From Legionellales bacterium (GTDB lineage: Bacteria; Pseudomonadota; Gammaproteobacteria; WLWR01), in the NCBI GenBank assembly GCA_012103495.1, contig WLWR01000013.1, forward strand, positions 1 to 16,019: a stretch of DNA of 16,019 nucleotides. The letters are read 5' to 3'. A program made the translations under genes and the position numbers. The notes under the pieces are model-generated. The model saw nothing but the letters and a program-made list of their open reading frames with translations. It was not told where the DNA came from and did not search any database. Each line of letters opens with the position of its first letter. The first letter of the stretch is position 1. Shown here piece after piece: positions 1-7,296 of this stretch.

Positions 1-108
1 GTGCACACCAACCCAACGGGCAGCACAATAATGCCCGAATTCATGAATACCAATGATTAAAATGATCAATAAAATAACCGCTAAAATCGAACTAAGAACA
101 GACCACAT
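1..108 (-). CDS. rseP: RseP-type site-2 zinc metalloprotease, N-terminal fragment
   Basis: Only the first 36 codons are in the window; the gene continues off the left edge. The start is ATG at 108-106. The visible protein has a hydrophobic helix (about residues 4-21) ending in the zinc-metalloprotease motif HEFGH at 22-26, followed by an ARW.GV stretch. The HEFGH position and the following residues match the N-terminus of E. coli RseP (motif also at 22-26), an inner-membrane protease that cleaves anti-sigma-E and remnant signal peptides. H22 and H26 would bind zinc and E23 would be catalytic. It starts 5 nt after the stop of the 107-residue ORF, so the two are probably co-transcribed; no strong ribosome binding site is seen. 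Another M50-family protease cannot be excluded without the PDZ and C-terminal parts. Confidence 0.82.
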   Translation of the reverse strand, partial: MWSVLSSILAVILLIILIIGIHEFGHYCAARWVGVH

Positions 109-113
109 ATTTT

Positions 114-437
114 TTATGCTTTAGAAGTATTATCGACAATTAATTGTAAATGCCCTTTGGTAATTTTGCATTGATCAGATTCAAGCGTTTGAGTAGATTT
201 CATTTCCACAATGCGTGAATGATTTTTAGCACAGGTTACCTCAAAAATGGCAAACACTTCCGATGTCAACGGATCGATTAATTCAACTTCATCACCTTGT
301 GCATCCACAAGCCCAAAATTCAATTGAACATCTTGAAAACTCTCGATCCCATACCGCTCCCGAAATAAACTGATAATGCTTAGGAGACTTTCTACGGCTT
401 CCTGACTAGACTGCTGGCCTTGAAAGATAATCTGCAT
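114..437 (-). CDS. uncharacterised 107-residue protein upstream of rseP
   Basis: I do not recognise this protein. It has 107 residues, no signal peptide and no membrane segment, and looks like a small soluble mixed alpha/beta protein. There is a helix-like stretch around residues 10-30, then alternating hydrophobic strands (for example VQLNFGLVD and VFAIFEVTC). It contains two cysteines (about C69 and C90). The start at 437 is supported by a strong Shine-Dalgarno GGGGAG (plus-strand ctcccc at 446-451) 8 nt upstream of ATG. Its stop lies 5 nt before the rseP-like start on the same strand, so it is probably the first gene of that transcript. In E. coli the rseP neighbours are ispC, ispU and cdsA upstream and bamA downstream, so this ORF is not the usual partner. 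Coding status rests on the ribosome binding site, the spacing and the balanced composition. Confidence 0.7.
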   Translation of the reverse strand: MQIIFQGQQSSQEAVESLLSIISLFRERYGIESFQDVQLNFGLVDAQGDEVELIDPLTSEVFAIFEVTCAKNHSRIVEMKSTQTLESDQCKITKGHLQLIVDNTSKA

Positions 438-460
438 CTGTATGACTCCCCATCAAAACA

Positions 461-480
461 AAACTTATATAATTAAGTTT
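461..480. promoter_or_regulatory. 7-bp perfect dyad upstream of the 107-residue ORF
   Basis: AAACTTA (461-467) and TAAGTTT (474-480) form a perfect inverted repeat around a TATAAT core. On the minus strand it directly abuts a TTGACT hexamer (486-481) and lies 10 bp upstream of the ORF's Shine-Dalgarno. TTGACT lacks a good -10 hexamer at 16-18 bp, so the site may be an operator or part of an activated promoter. The dyad is directly visible; the function is inference. Confidence 0.35.
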
Positions 481-590
481 AGTCAACTGGGATACATTTT
501 GGTCATTTTTTGAACTATATTTTCACCGTTAGTACTGTAACTCATTGATTAATGCTTTTTTTTAACGATAGAGGTGATTTTATTACTGAC

Positions 591-667
591 TGGTCGGGAC
601 GGCGGGATTTGAACCCACGACCCCTAGCGCCCCATGCTAGTGCGCTACCAAGCTGCGCCACGCCCCG
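591..667 (-). tRNA. tRNA-Pro (anticodon GGG)
   Basis: The 77-nt minus-strand gene folds as a complete cloverleaf. The acceptor stem is CGGGGCG/CGTCCCG with one G-T pair. The anticodon stem CTAGC/GCTAG encloses the 7-nt loop ATGGGGC, giving anticodon GGG (reads CCC/CCU proline codons). The T arm carries GGTTCGAATCC, and the 3' CCA is encoded at 593-591. D-arm and loop composition closely resemble E. coli tRNA-Pro(GGG). A matching promoter lies just upstream. No obvious U-tract terminator is seen within 50 nt downstream. Confidence 0.96.
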
Positions 668-671
668 ACGA

Positions 672-707
672 GGGGCGCATAATACCACGAACTTTATAGC
701 AAACCAA
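672..707 (-). promoter_or_regulatory. tRNA-Pro promoter with stringent-type discriminator
   Basis: On the minus strand, -35 TTGGTT (707-702) and -10 TATTAT (684-679) are separated by 17 bp. The -10 is followed by GCGCCCC (678-672), a GC-rich discriminator of the kind known from stringently controlled stable-RNA promoters. The mature tRNA 5' end is at 667, so the leader would be only a few nucleotides. The boxes are visible; stringent control is inferred from the discriminator. Confidence 0.7.
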
Positions 708-772
708 TGTGCTTGTTTATCAAGCAACCGTGTAGGAAACGGTCCATTCAACAAGACGTTGGTAAGCATTGT

Positions 773-2014
773 TTATACCGAATCAGCGGAGGATGGATCA
801 TCGACAAAAAAATCTTTCAACGGTCTTATCAACAATTGCCGCTGTGCTTGTTCATTGGCCGCCAATTGTTGCTGTAACAATTGAGTCGCCGCCCACTTTA
901 AATCGGCAATTTCACTTACTTTGGGAAGTTTCCAAGGCAAGGCGCGATACAGTTCTAATAGCGACAAGCTGGACAAATCACGGCTTAATATAAAAGCGCC
1001 CGCATCATTGGCTTGAATTAATTTCGCACGAAATAAAGCTTTTAATTGACGTTCAGGTGCTTGCTCATAATTCACTTGATCTCCAGCGATCAATTCATCT
1101 AAAGTCATCGCCCGTCCGGATTGTTGCGCATGCCACAGTTGGCGTAACCACAGTAATGCATGAACCAATCCCGATACTTTTTTACCACGACGTCGGTCAT
1201 AACTTGCCGATAATGCGTGCGTCAACTCAGCACCGACCAACACCATTAACCAAACCCAATACACCCACAAAAAGAATAATGGAATCGATGCGAATGCACC
1301 ATACAACAATTGATAATTATTAAATTGCCGCCAATAAAATCCAAATCCCCATTTAGCCAATTCAAACAACAAGGCAGCCACCAAAGCACCGATCAATCCA
1401 TGATGCAATTTCACCTTACAATTGGGCACTGCAATAAACAACAATGCAAACGTCATCCATGATAATAGAAAAGGCGTACTGCCAGTCAGAAGTGTTTTTA
1501 ACCAACTCACTTCGTTGGTACTACCATTTACCCACGCTAACGAAACCACATAACTGCTCACGGCAAACCCTGCTCCCATTAACAAAGGAGTCAACGATAA
1601 AATGCCCCAGTACAATAAAAAAGTCGTTACCCCTTTGCGTCGTACCGGTGTTCGCCAAATTGTATTCAACGCCCGTTCAATGGTAAACATCACCATCACC
1701 GAGGTCATCAATAAGGCCGCAACTCCAACCCAGGACAATCGACTGGCCTGGGTTGCAAACTGAATTAAATATTGTTGGATCACTTCTCCGGTAGCAGGCA
1801 CGAAATTAGTAAAAATAAAATTTTGAATCGGTTCGGCAAATTCACTATACACTGGAAACGCTGCCAAAATGGCGAAGCTAACCGCCATCAATGGCACCAG
1901 TGCTAACAAAGAAGTAAAGGTCAATGCTGAAGCTCGATACATACAATCATCGGCAAAAAACCGATACACCATAAAACTCATCAACCGTTGAAATTGATAC
2001 CAAACCTGTTGCAT
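773..2014 (-). CDS. yihY: YihY/BrkB-family inner-membrane protein (UPF0761)
   Basis: This 413-residue polytopic membrane protein belongs to the YihY/BrkB family, once mislabelled ribonuclease BN; its molecular function is unsettled. The N-terminal signature RASALTFTSLLALVP (27-41), ERALNTIW (113-120), and the stretch from YGAFASIPLFFLW (238-250) to LVGAELTHA (259-267) are typical. About six membrane helices lie within residues 30-265. A soluble cytoplasmic C-terminus of about 140 residues follows, matching the longer members of the family (E. coli YihY is about 290 residues). Upstream of the ATG at 2014 there is only a weak purine stretch, so the exact start is moderately sure. It is divergent from wrbA across a 255-nt gap. 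In the neighbourhood I recall from Pseudomonas, yihY and wrbA are also close, with arsC between them; arsC is missing here. Confidence 0.92.
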   Translation of the reverse strand: MQQVWYQFQRLMSFMVYRFFADDCMYRASALTFTSLLALVPLMAVSFAILAAFPVYSEFAEPIQNFIFTNFVPATGEVIQQYLIQFATQASRLSWVGVAALLMTSVMVMFTIERALNTIWRTPVRRKGVTTFLLYWGILSLTPLLMGAGFAVSSYVVSLAWVNGSTNEVSWLKTLLTGSTPFLLSWMTFALLFIAVPNCKVKLHHGLIGALVAALLFELAKWGFGFYWRQFNNYQLLYGAFASIPLFFLWVYWVWLMVLVGAELTHALSASYDRRRGKKVSGLVHALLWLRQLWHAQQSGRAMTLDELIAGDQVNYEQAPERQLKALFRAKLIQANDAGAFILSRDLSSLSLLELYRALPWKLPKVSEIADLKWAATQLLQQQLAANEQAQRQLLIRPLKDFFVDDPSSADSV

Positions 2015-2208
2015 CCGTTATACCATTTGAGTCAGAGACACGAACGATTAAAGTAGCATTAAATTTACCACCGATGCAAATAGTGGTTTTAGCAGTTATA
2101 ACAAGGCAACTAATTCAAAATCTAAGTTGATGTACGTAACACAATTTGTTTTTATCTAATATGGAATTTCTTTCTCTTGCATCTCAATTTTTACGACCAC
2201 TCACTTCA

Positions 2209-2237
2209 TTGAGTTTCACCCTCACCTGTACTATGCT
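2209..2237 (+). promoter_or_regulatory. probable wrbA promoter
   Basis: -35 TTGAGT (2209-2214) and -10 TATGCT (2232-2237) have 17-bp spacing and lie 32 bp upstream of the wrbA ATG. The rest of the 255-nt yihY-wrbA gap (2015-2269) shows no ORF or RNA gene that I can support. Candidate minus-strand boxes for yihY there are weak. Confidence 0.5.
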
Positions 2238-2269
2238 GCTGCAAATTATTCAACCCATAGGGAAACACC

Positions 2270-2860
2270 ATGCCTTACATTCTCATCTTGTATTATTCAC
2301 GCTACGGCGCTACTCAACAAATGGCGCAATTCGTTGCTCGTGGTGTCAATCAAATCACCGGCATGGAAGCACGTTTACGCACAGTCGCTCCTGTTTCTAC
2401 GACTTGTGAAGCCACTGAGCCGGCTGTGCCAGACAGTGGCGCTCCTTATGCTACTATCGATGATTTAGCTCATTGCAGTGGTTTATTATTAGGCAGTCCC
2501 ACTCGCTTCGGTAACATGGCGGCCCCATTAAAATATTTTTGGGATGGCACCAGTGGCTTATGGATGTCCGGCGCTTTGGCAGGCAAACCTGCGGGGGTTT
2601 TCACATCGACTGCCAGCATGCACGGTGGCCAAGAAACAACTTTGATGAGTATGATGTTACCACTACTTCATCACGGCATGGTGATCGTTGGGTTGCCTTA
2701 CACTGAATCAGAATTGATCACCACTCAAACCGGTGGCACGCCTTACGGTCCCAGTCATACTGCCGGGCCCAATAGCGATCAACCATTGAGTCAAGCTGAG
2801 CAACATCTATGTAAAGTCTTAGGACACCGTGTCACACAATTGGCGTTAAAGCTCTGTTAA
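2270..2860 (+). CDS. wrbA: NAD(P)H:quinone oxidoreductase WrbA (flavodoxin-like)
   Basis: This 196-residue flavodoxin-fold protein matches E. coli WrbA (198 aa) over its length. The family reduces quinones by two electrons using FMN and NAD(P)H, protecting against redox cycling, and is usually a cytosolic tetramer. Visible motifs are the FMN phosphate loop YYSRYGAT (8-15), the FMN ring loop SPTRFGNM (76-83), GGLW-like SGLWMSG (95-101), GGQETT (119-124), HHGMVIVGLPY (134-144) and GTPYGPSHTAG (156-166). A Shine-Dalgarno AGGG lies 8 nt upstream of the ATG, and there is a plausible promoter at 2209-2237. The 3' end overlaps the convergent hda gene by 15 bp, so the two transcripts are antisense there. 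Confidence 0.96.
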   Translation: MPYILILYYSRYGATQQMAQFVARGVNQITGMEARLRTVAPVSTTCEATEPAVPDSGAPYATIDDLAHCSGLLLGSPTRFGNMAAPLKYFWDGTSGLWMSGALAGKPAGVFTSTASMHGGQETTLMSMMLPLLHHGMVIVGLPYTESELITTQTGGTPYGPSHTAGPNSDQPLSQAEQHLCKVLGHRVTQLALKLC

Positions 2861-3550
2861 CACCATTTTGATGAAAGGAATAGTTAATGCGCGTTGTGAC
2901 GCCAAAGAAGCATGATCCAATCGCTGTAGCATTTGCAACAAATCCAATAAGTCACGCGAATAATGTTGCAGTAAATAATCGGCGACTGACATCGGCAGCG
3001 TCAACCCTAATTGTTGGGCACGCTCTATTAAAATTTGCCGCTTGCCAGCATCGTCCACTGACTTTATTTGATAAACCAAACTAGCAGTGAGTCGCGATTG
3101 CCAATCGGCCAACTGGCAATTCAACATCCGCGGCGCACACTGCGCGCTGAGGATCAAGGTCGACTGGGTTTGCACTGCCGCATTGTACAAATGAAACAAT
3201 GCCGTTTCCCAAGCCAATTGCCCAGCCACAGCATCAATGTCATCCAACACAATCAATGATTGTCCTGCTAACTGCTCTAAAGCAGCCGGTGTCAACGAGG
3301 CAGAATCCCTCAACGTTAAATAACTCACCGGGTACTGTTGTTCATGCCACAGTTGACAACTGGCATATAACAAATGAGTTTTTCCCACACCTTTAGGGCC
3401 CCACAAATACAAAACATTGGTGTGGGTTTGCTTTTTTATTTGTTGTAGTAGAGCGACAACATCTTGATTATCACCAATCACAAAATTGGTGAAATTGGCA
3501 TGACGATGAAAATGAAATGCTAACGGTAACTGTTTATACGGCATGTGCAT
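2846..3550 (-). CDS. hda: DnaA regulatory inactivator Hda
   Basis: This 234-residue AAA+ protein is homologous to DnaA domain III and matches E. coli Hda (about 233 aa) end to end. With the DNA-loaded sliding clamp, Hda stimulates ATP hydrolysis by DnaA and prevents re-initiation. Visible elements are a clamp-binding-like QLPLAF (7-12), Walker A GPKGVGKT (51-58), Walker B LIVLDD (99-104), the box VII arginine R153 in DWQSRL (at the E. coli arginine-finger position), and the C-terminal block LDHASL..QRALTIPF (211-226). The Walker A is canonical, whereas E. coli Hda has a degenerate one. Two in-frame ATGs (3550 and 3544) are possible and neither has a strong ribosome binding site. It follows the perM-like gene by 5 nt and is the last gene of the pgsA-perM-hda run. 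Confidence 0.95.
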   Translation of the reverse strand: MHMPYKQLPLAFHFHRHANFTNFVIGDNQDVVALLQQIKKQTHTNVLYLWGPKGVGKTHLLYASCQLWHEQQYPVSYLTLRDSASLTPAALEQLAGQSLIVLDDIDAVAGQLAWETALFHLYNAAVQTQSTLILSAQCAPRMLNCQLADWQSRLTASLVYQIKSVDDAGKRQILIERAQQLGLTLPMSVADYLLQHYSRDLLDLLQMLQRLDHASLASQRALTIPFIKMVLTEL

Positions 3551-3555
3551 TCATA

Positions 3556-4620
3556 CTAAATCGACTGTTGATAAACACTGCTAGCCATATACCGGTGGGT
3601 TAAATGACGTAAAACCACCATTAACACCGCCGCACCCGGCAAAGCTAACAAAATTCCTAAGAATCCAAACAATAACCCACCCACCATAATGGCAAAAATC
3701 ACTGCCACTGGATGAATGCCAATTCGATCCCCAACCAACCAAGGCGTTAAGACCGCACTTTCAATAGTCGTTCCAATACTAAACACAACCCAAACCAATA
3801 ACACCGGCAACCATTCACCAAATTGAAACAATGCAGCAATTGTCGCCAATAAAACACCAATAAAAAATCCCAAATACGGCACGATGCTTACCAAGCCTGA
3901 CACAAACCCAATCAACACCGCCAAGTTGACCCCCACCAACCACAATCCAAATGTATAGATAGCTCCCAAACTCACCATTACCAACAATTGTCCTCGCAAA
4001 AATCCTCCCAACACTGCATGACATTCATTAGCCAATTGCAATACCTTCGGTTCAAATTTTAACGGGATTAAACGATGAACATTGTCGAGTACCGATTGCC
4101 AATCACGCAACAAATAAAATGCCACAACCGGTACCAACACCAGATTGGCCAGCCACACCACAATCGCCACACTGGATTGAGAAATGGTTTTTACCAATTG
4201 TCCGGCAAAACCGCCGGCCTGCTGCCAATGTTGACTGGCCACCGTGGATAAATTAGATAAATTAACCGTTTCATCCATTCCCAAATGTTGGGTGATCCAA
4301 GGGATGGCTTGGAATTGAACCCACTCCACCATCAATGGCAATTGACTAATCAGCAAAGTAATTTGTTGCTCCAAACTCGGCAACAATAATAAAACCAATA
4401 ACAAAAGAACCACCACAATCACACTAAAAAATACAATCACAGCCAGCGTACGTGGCAGATGCCAACGGGTTAACCATGTCACCAATGGGTTGCCCAAATA
4501 AGCAAGAATCACCCCAATAAAAAAAGGCGTCAAAATTGGTGATAACAAATACACTAAGCCAACGCTGATCAACGTCAGTGTTAACCAGAACCATTTATGT
4601 GAAGCATTTACTTTATCCAT
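3556..4620 (-). CDS. PerM/AI-2E-family membrane transporter
   Basis: This 354-residue polytopic protein belongs to the AI-2E family transporter group (PerM/TqsA/YdiK type). Family landmarks are ILAYLGNPLV (38-47), a periplasmic-type amphipathic middle region (about 85-145), PVVAFYLLRD (164-173), RGQLLVMVSLG (209-219), VSIVPYLGFFIG (245-256), and a C-terminal half with TPWLVGDRIGIHP and FLGILLALPGAAVL. Seven to eight membrane helices are likely. The substrate cannot be told from sequence; members are linked to export of small molecules or to ion/proton antiport. The ATG at 4620 has GGAG 5 nt upstream, both inside the 3' end of the pgsA-like gene (8-bp overlap), so the two are translationally coupled. 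The position between a PgsA-like enzyme and hda is a context I recall from other gammaproteobacteria. Confidence 0.92.
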   Translation of the reverse strand: MDKVNASHKWFWLTLTLISVGLVYLLSPILTPFFIGVILAYLGNPLVTWLTRWHLPRTLAVIVFFSVIVVVLLLLVLLLLPSLEQQITLLISQLPLMVEWVQFQAIPWITQHLGMDETVNLSNLSTVASQHWQQAGGFAGQLVKTISQSSVAIVVWLANLVLVPVVAFYLLRDWQSVLDNVHRLIPLKFEPKVLQLANECHAVLGGFLRGQLLVMVSLGAIYTFGLWLVGVNLAVLIGFVSGLVSIVPYLGFFIGVLLATIAALFQFGEWLPVLLVWVVFSIGTTIESAVLTPWLVGDRIGIHPVAVIFAIMVGGLLFGFLGILLALPGAAVLMVVLRHLTHRYMASSVYQQSI

Positions 4621-5182
4621 GTTTCTCCAACCGATTCACCCATTGACGCCTGGCTTTCAAACTCCAAACCCACATATATTGCAACAAACTCAGCAATGTG
4701 ACCGCTAACGTGATCCACACCGTTAACGAGGTAAACCAACTCGCTAATGATTCATAAGCCAATTGATGTAACAACAACGTCGCTAATGCGATTTGCAAAA
4801 ATGTATTAACTTTACTTAACCCTGTAGGCTGAAACTCAATATCACGAAATAAATAATAATAAGTCGCGGCACCTGCCACAATCACCACATCGCGCATCAC
4901 AAATAAATATACAATCACCCACGGTAATTGCCCAACCGCTGCCAGCAAAATAAAACTGGTTATCATTAACAATTTGTCGGCCAATGGATCCACCAAAGCG
5001 CCAGTCCAACTCAACCAGCCAAAGTAGCGAGCTAAAAACCCATCCACCGCATCGGAAAGACCGGCCAGAATAAACACATAAAATCCAGCAACATATTGAC
5101 CCTGCCAGATAAAAAAAATGAATGGCAGCAACAAGACGATGCGCACAAAAGTAATTAAATTGGGAATGTGTTTCAAGTCCAT
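4613..5182 (-). CDS. CDP-alcohol phosphatidyltransferase (PgsA-like)
   Basis: This 189-residue integral membrane enzyme carries the complete CDP-alcohol phosphotransferase signature D-x2-D-G-x2-A-R-x8-G-x3-D-x3-D. The key residues are D44, D47, G48, A51, R52, G61, D65 and D69; the four aspartates bind two metals. An N-terminal IPNLITFVRI (6-15) and about six hydrophobic helices fit PgsA, which makes phosphatidylglycerol-phosphate from CDP-diacylglycerol and glycerol-3-phosphate. Cardiolipin-type relatives share this signature. Whether it is the housekeeping PgsA or a paralogue cannot be decided, since the usual uvrC neighbour is absent. The ATG at 5182 lacks a clear Shine-Dalgarno. It is the first gene of the minus-strand run, and its stop overlaps the next start by 8 bp. 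It is divergent from purM across 109 bp. Confidence 0.9.
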   Translation of the reverse strand: MDLKHIPNLITFVRIVLLLPFIFFIWQGQYVAGFYVFILAGLSDAVDGFLARYFGWLSWTGALVDPLADKLLMITSFILLAAVGQLPWVIVYLFVMRDVVIVAGAATYYYLFRDIEFQPTGLSKVNTFLQIALATLLLHQLAYESLASWFTSLTVWITLAVTLLSLLQYMWVWSLKARRQWVNRLEKHG

Positions 5183-5291
5183 AAAATACTAAACGGTTAC
5201 TTACGCTAAAATTGGCTGGAGCCATTTTACATAAACCTACAGATTTGTTACAGTGCCATCCTCGATTATTCAAGCTATTGTCAATATCACC

Positions 5292-6335
5292 ATGAGCAAA
5301 CCACTGACTTATCAAGACGCAGGGGTCAATATTGACGCCGGCAATGCACTTGTTCAACGAATCAAACCCATCGCTCAACGCACTCATGGTCCGCAAGTAT
5401 TAACCGGACTCGGTGGTTTTGGCGCATTATTCTCACTATCTTCGCTCACCGATTATCAACAACCAATCTTAGTTTCCAGCACCGACGGCGTTGGGACCAA
5501 ACTCAAACTAGCCATCGCCAGCAATCGACATAAAACCATTGGCATTGATCTAGTCGCCATGTGTGTGAATGATATTATTACCTGCGGTGCACAACCGTTG
5601 TTTTTTTTGGATTATTATGCCACCAGCCAACTTTCGTTAACCATTGCCGAATCGGTGATTCAAGGCATTGGCCAAGGGTGTGAACAAGCCCACTGCGCAC
5701 TCATTGGTGGAGAAACCGCAGAAATGCCAGATTTATATCAAGCTGGAGATTATGACTTAGCAGGCTTTTGTGTCGGAATGGTCGATCAGCCGCGCATCAT
5801 CGATGGACGTCACGTACAAGCTGGTGATCAATTAATTGGATTAGCGTCTACCGGTGCGCATGCCAATGGATATTCATTGATTCGTAAAATTATTACTGAC
5901 CGGAACATTGATTGGCAAACCACACTCATTGACGATCAACCTTTGATCGATCATTTACTCACCCCCACTCAAATCTATGTCACTGCGCTGGCTCAGTTAC
6001 AACAAGCTCTACCGATCAAAGCCCTCGCTCATATTACCGGTGGCGGTTTGTTGGAAAACATTCCTCGCGTACTGCCCACACACTGTCAAGCACAATTGGA
6101 CACCAGCAGTTGGCCCCAACCCAGCCTGTTTCATTGGCTGGCCGAACAAGGTCAGATTGAATCTAAAGAAATGTATCGAACATTCAATTGTGGCATTGGC
6201 ATGGTGGTGTGCGTTGCCGCCGACGTTCTAACTCAAGCATTGACGGTATTGCAAGATCAATCCATTCGCGCATTTCATATCGGTGAAATTGTCGCACAAA
6301 CCGATGCCTCACCCACCGTCACTATTGATTCATGA
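5292..6335 (+). CDS. purM: phosphoribosylformylglycinamidine cyclo-ligase (AIR synthetase)
   Basis: PurM closes the imidazole ring in de novo purine synthesis, converting FGAM and ATP to AIR in the cytosol. The 347-residue product from ATG 5292 aligns end to end with E. coli PurM (345 aa), starting MSKPLTYQDAGVNIDAGN. A GTG at 5253 would add 13 unrelated residues and is rejected. Motifs are GGFGA (41-45), the nucleotide/metal segment STDGVGTKL (63-71), DLVAMCVND (86-94), FFLDYYA (104-110), GGETAEMP (139-146), and late blocks ITGGGLLENIPRVLP and EMYRTFNCGIGM. No good Shine-Dalgarno is seen. No PurR-type operator is recognisable in the 109-bp gap to pgsA. The stop overlaps the purN start as ATGA, indicating translational coupling. 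Confidence 0.97.
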   Translation: MSKPLTYQDAGVNIDAGNALVQRIKPIAQRTHGPQVLTGLGGFGALFSLSSLTDYQQPILVSSTDGVGTKLKLAIASNRHKTIGIDLVAMCVNDIITCGAQPLFFLDYYATSQLSLTIAESVIQGIGQGCEQAHCALIGGETAEMPDLYQAGDYDLAGFCVGMVDQPRIIDGRHVQAGDQLIGLASTGAHANGYSLIRKIITDRNIDWQTTLIDDQPLIDHLLTPTQIYVTALAQLQQALPIKALAHITGGGLLENIPRVLPTHCQAQLDTSSWPQPSLFHWLAEQGQIESKEMYRTFNCGIGMVVCVAADVLTQALTVLQDQSIRAFHIGEIVAQTDASPTVTIDS

Positions 6336-6970
6336 TCAAATTAGTTGTATTAATTTCCGGCCAAGGTAGTAATTTACAAGCCATCATCGATGCCATTACC
6401 CAACAACAATTAGATGCTTCGATTGAATTGGTGATCAGCAATCGTCCAGCGGCCATGGGATTGACTCGTGCTAAACAGGCAGGCATTGATACGCTTGTTT
6501 TGGACCATAAACTCTATGCAACCGCAGCGGCTTACGATGCCGCACTGCTGCCGTACTTGACTCAACATTCACCGGATTTAATTGTCTTGGCTGGATTTAT
6601 GCGCATTCTTGGCCCAACCCTTATACAGCAATTTCCAGGACGAATTGTTAATATTCATCCATCATTGTTACCCAAATTTCCTGGACTGCACACCTATCAA
6701 CAAGTGTTGGCAGCAAAAGAAACCGAGCATGGCATTACCATTCATTTTGTCACAGAAACAGTGGATGCCGGTCCCATTATTGCCCAAAGCAGTTTCCCAA
6801 TTCACTCAGATCAAGAAACCGTCGAAACCCTCAAAAGCCGCACTCACGCGCTGGAACATCAACTGTATCCGCAAATTCTACAATGGTATGCCCAAGGTCA
6901 ATTTGACTGGTGTCAAAATGCTGTCGTTTGGCGAAATAATAGAAAGTCGTTATACTATCCGATTCAGTAA
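6332..6970 (+). CDS. purN: phosphoribosylglycinamide formyltransferase (GART)
   Basis: PurN transfers the formyl group of 10-formyl-THF to GAR, giving FGAR two steps before PurM in the purine pathway. The 212-residue product has the phosphate loop SGQGSNLQAI (9-18), the folate-site region FMRILGP (89-95), and the catalytic triad N107, H109 (NIHPSLLPKFPG) and D145 (DAGPII), each one position after E. coli N106/H108/D144. The start overlaps the purM stop (ATGA, 6332-6335). The C-terminal 15-20 residues are divergent and contain the ihfB promoter on the DNA level. Confidence 0.97.
   Translation: MIKLVVLISGQGSNLQAIIDAITQQQLDASIELVISNRPAAMGLTRAKQAGIDTLVLDHKLYATAAAYDAALLPYLTQHSPDLIVLAGFMRILGPTLIQQFPGRIVNIHPSLLPKFPGLHTYQQVLAAKETEHGITIHFVTETVDAGPIIAQSSFPIHSDQETVETLKSRTHALEHQLYPQILQWYAQGQFDWCQNAVVWRNNRKSLYYPIQ
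6928..6956 (+). promoter_or_regulatory. ihfB promoter inside the purN 3' end
   Basis: TTGGCG (6928-6933), 17-bp spacer, TATACT (6951-6956) is a good sigma-70 match. Transcription would begin near 6963, about 22 nt before the ihfB ATG. This would let ihfB be expressed independently of the purine genes. Confidence 0.62.
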
Positions 6971-6984
6971 AAGGAACAAAACCT

Positions 6985-7296
6985 ATGATCAAATCGGAAA
7001 TTGTCAATCATATTGCCACTCGTATTCATTGGTTGAATGAACGAGAGATCAATGAAGCCTGTAATTACATCCTGGAATACGTTTCTGATTCTTTAGTCAA
7101 AGGACACCGCGTAGAATTACGCGACTTTGGAACTTTTTCACTCCATTACCATCCCTCACGACGCGCCATCAACCCCAAAACCGGTGAATCCGTCACCACC
7201 GAAGGCAAATACAGCATTCACTACAAACCCGGTAAAAAATTACGTCAAGACATTGATGAGGCAAAAGACACCACTCCGATTGAACCGGAAGAGTAG
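6985..7296 (+). CDS. ihfB: integration host factor beta subunit
   Basis: IhfB pairs with IhfA to bend DNA sharply at specific sites in the nucleoid. The 103-residue product matches E. coli IhfB (94 aa): MIKSEIV start, RVELRDFGTFSLHYHPSRR (42-60), the intercalating proline P64 in NPKTG (63-67), and EGKYSIHYKPGKKLR (73-87). FSLHY and the EGKY..HYKPGK block favour beta over alpha or HU. Differences from E. coli are R62 to I62, G47 to D47, and an acidic C-terminal extension DEAKDTTPIEPEE. The Shine-Dalgarno AAGGA lies about 10 nt upstream of ATG. In E. coli ihfB follows rpsA; here it follows purN by 14 nt. Confidence 0.94.
   Translation: MIKSEIVNHIATRIHWLNEREINEACNYILEYVSDSLVKGHRVELRDFGTFSLHYHPSRRAINPKTGESVTTEGKYSIHYKPGKKLRQDIDEAKDTTPIEPEE

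Noticed and set aside
542..884. Opposing open frames across the tRNA (products with GSALAWGARGRGFKSRRPD or RRDLNPRPLAPHAS)
   Set aside because: These are translations of tRNA-Pro sequence, a well-known artefact of spurious ORF calling.
2085..2110. ACCAC/GTGGT hairpin followed by TTTT near 2072-2096 as a terminator
   Set aside because: The stem is 5 bp with an 11-nt loop, the T run is only four, and no gene ends nearby on the plus strand.
5253..5291. GTG start adding 13 residues to PurM
   Set aside because: The known PurM N-terminus aligns from the ATG at 5292; the extra residues are unrelated to the family.
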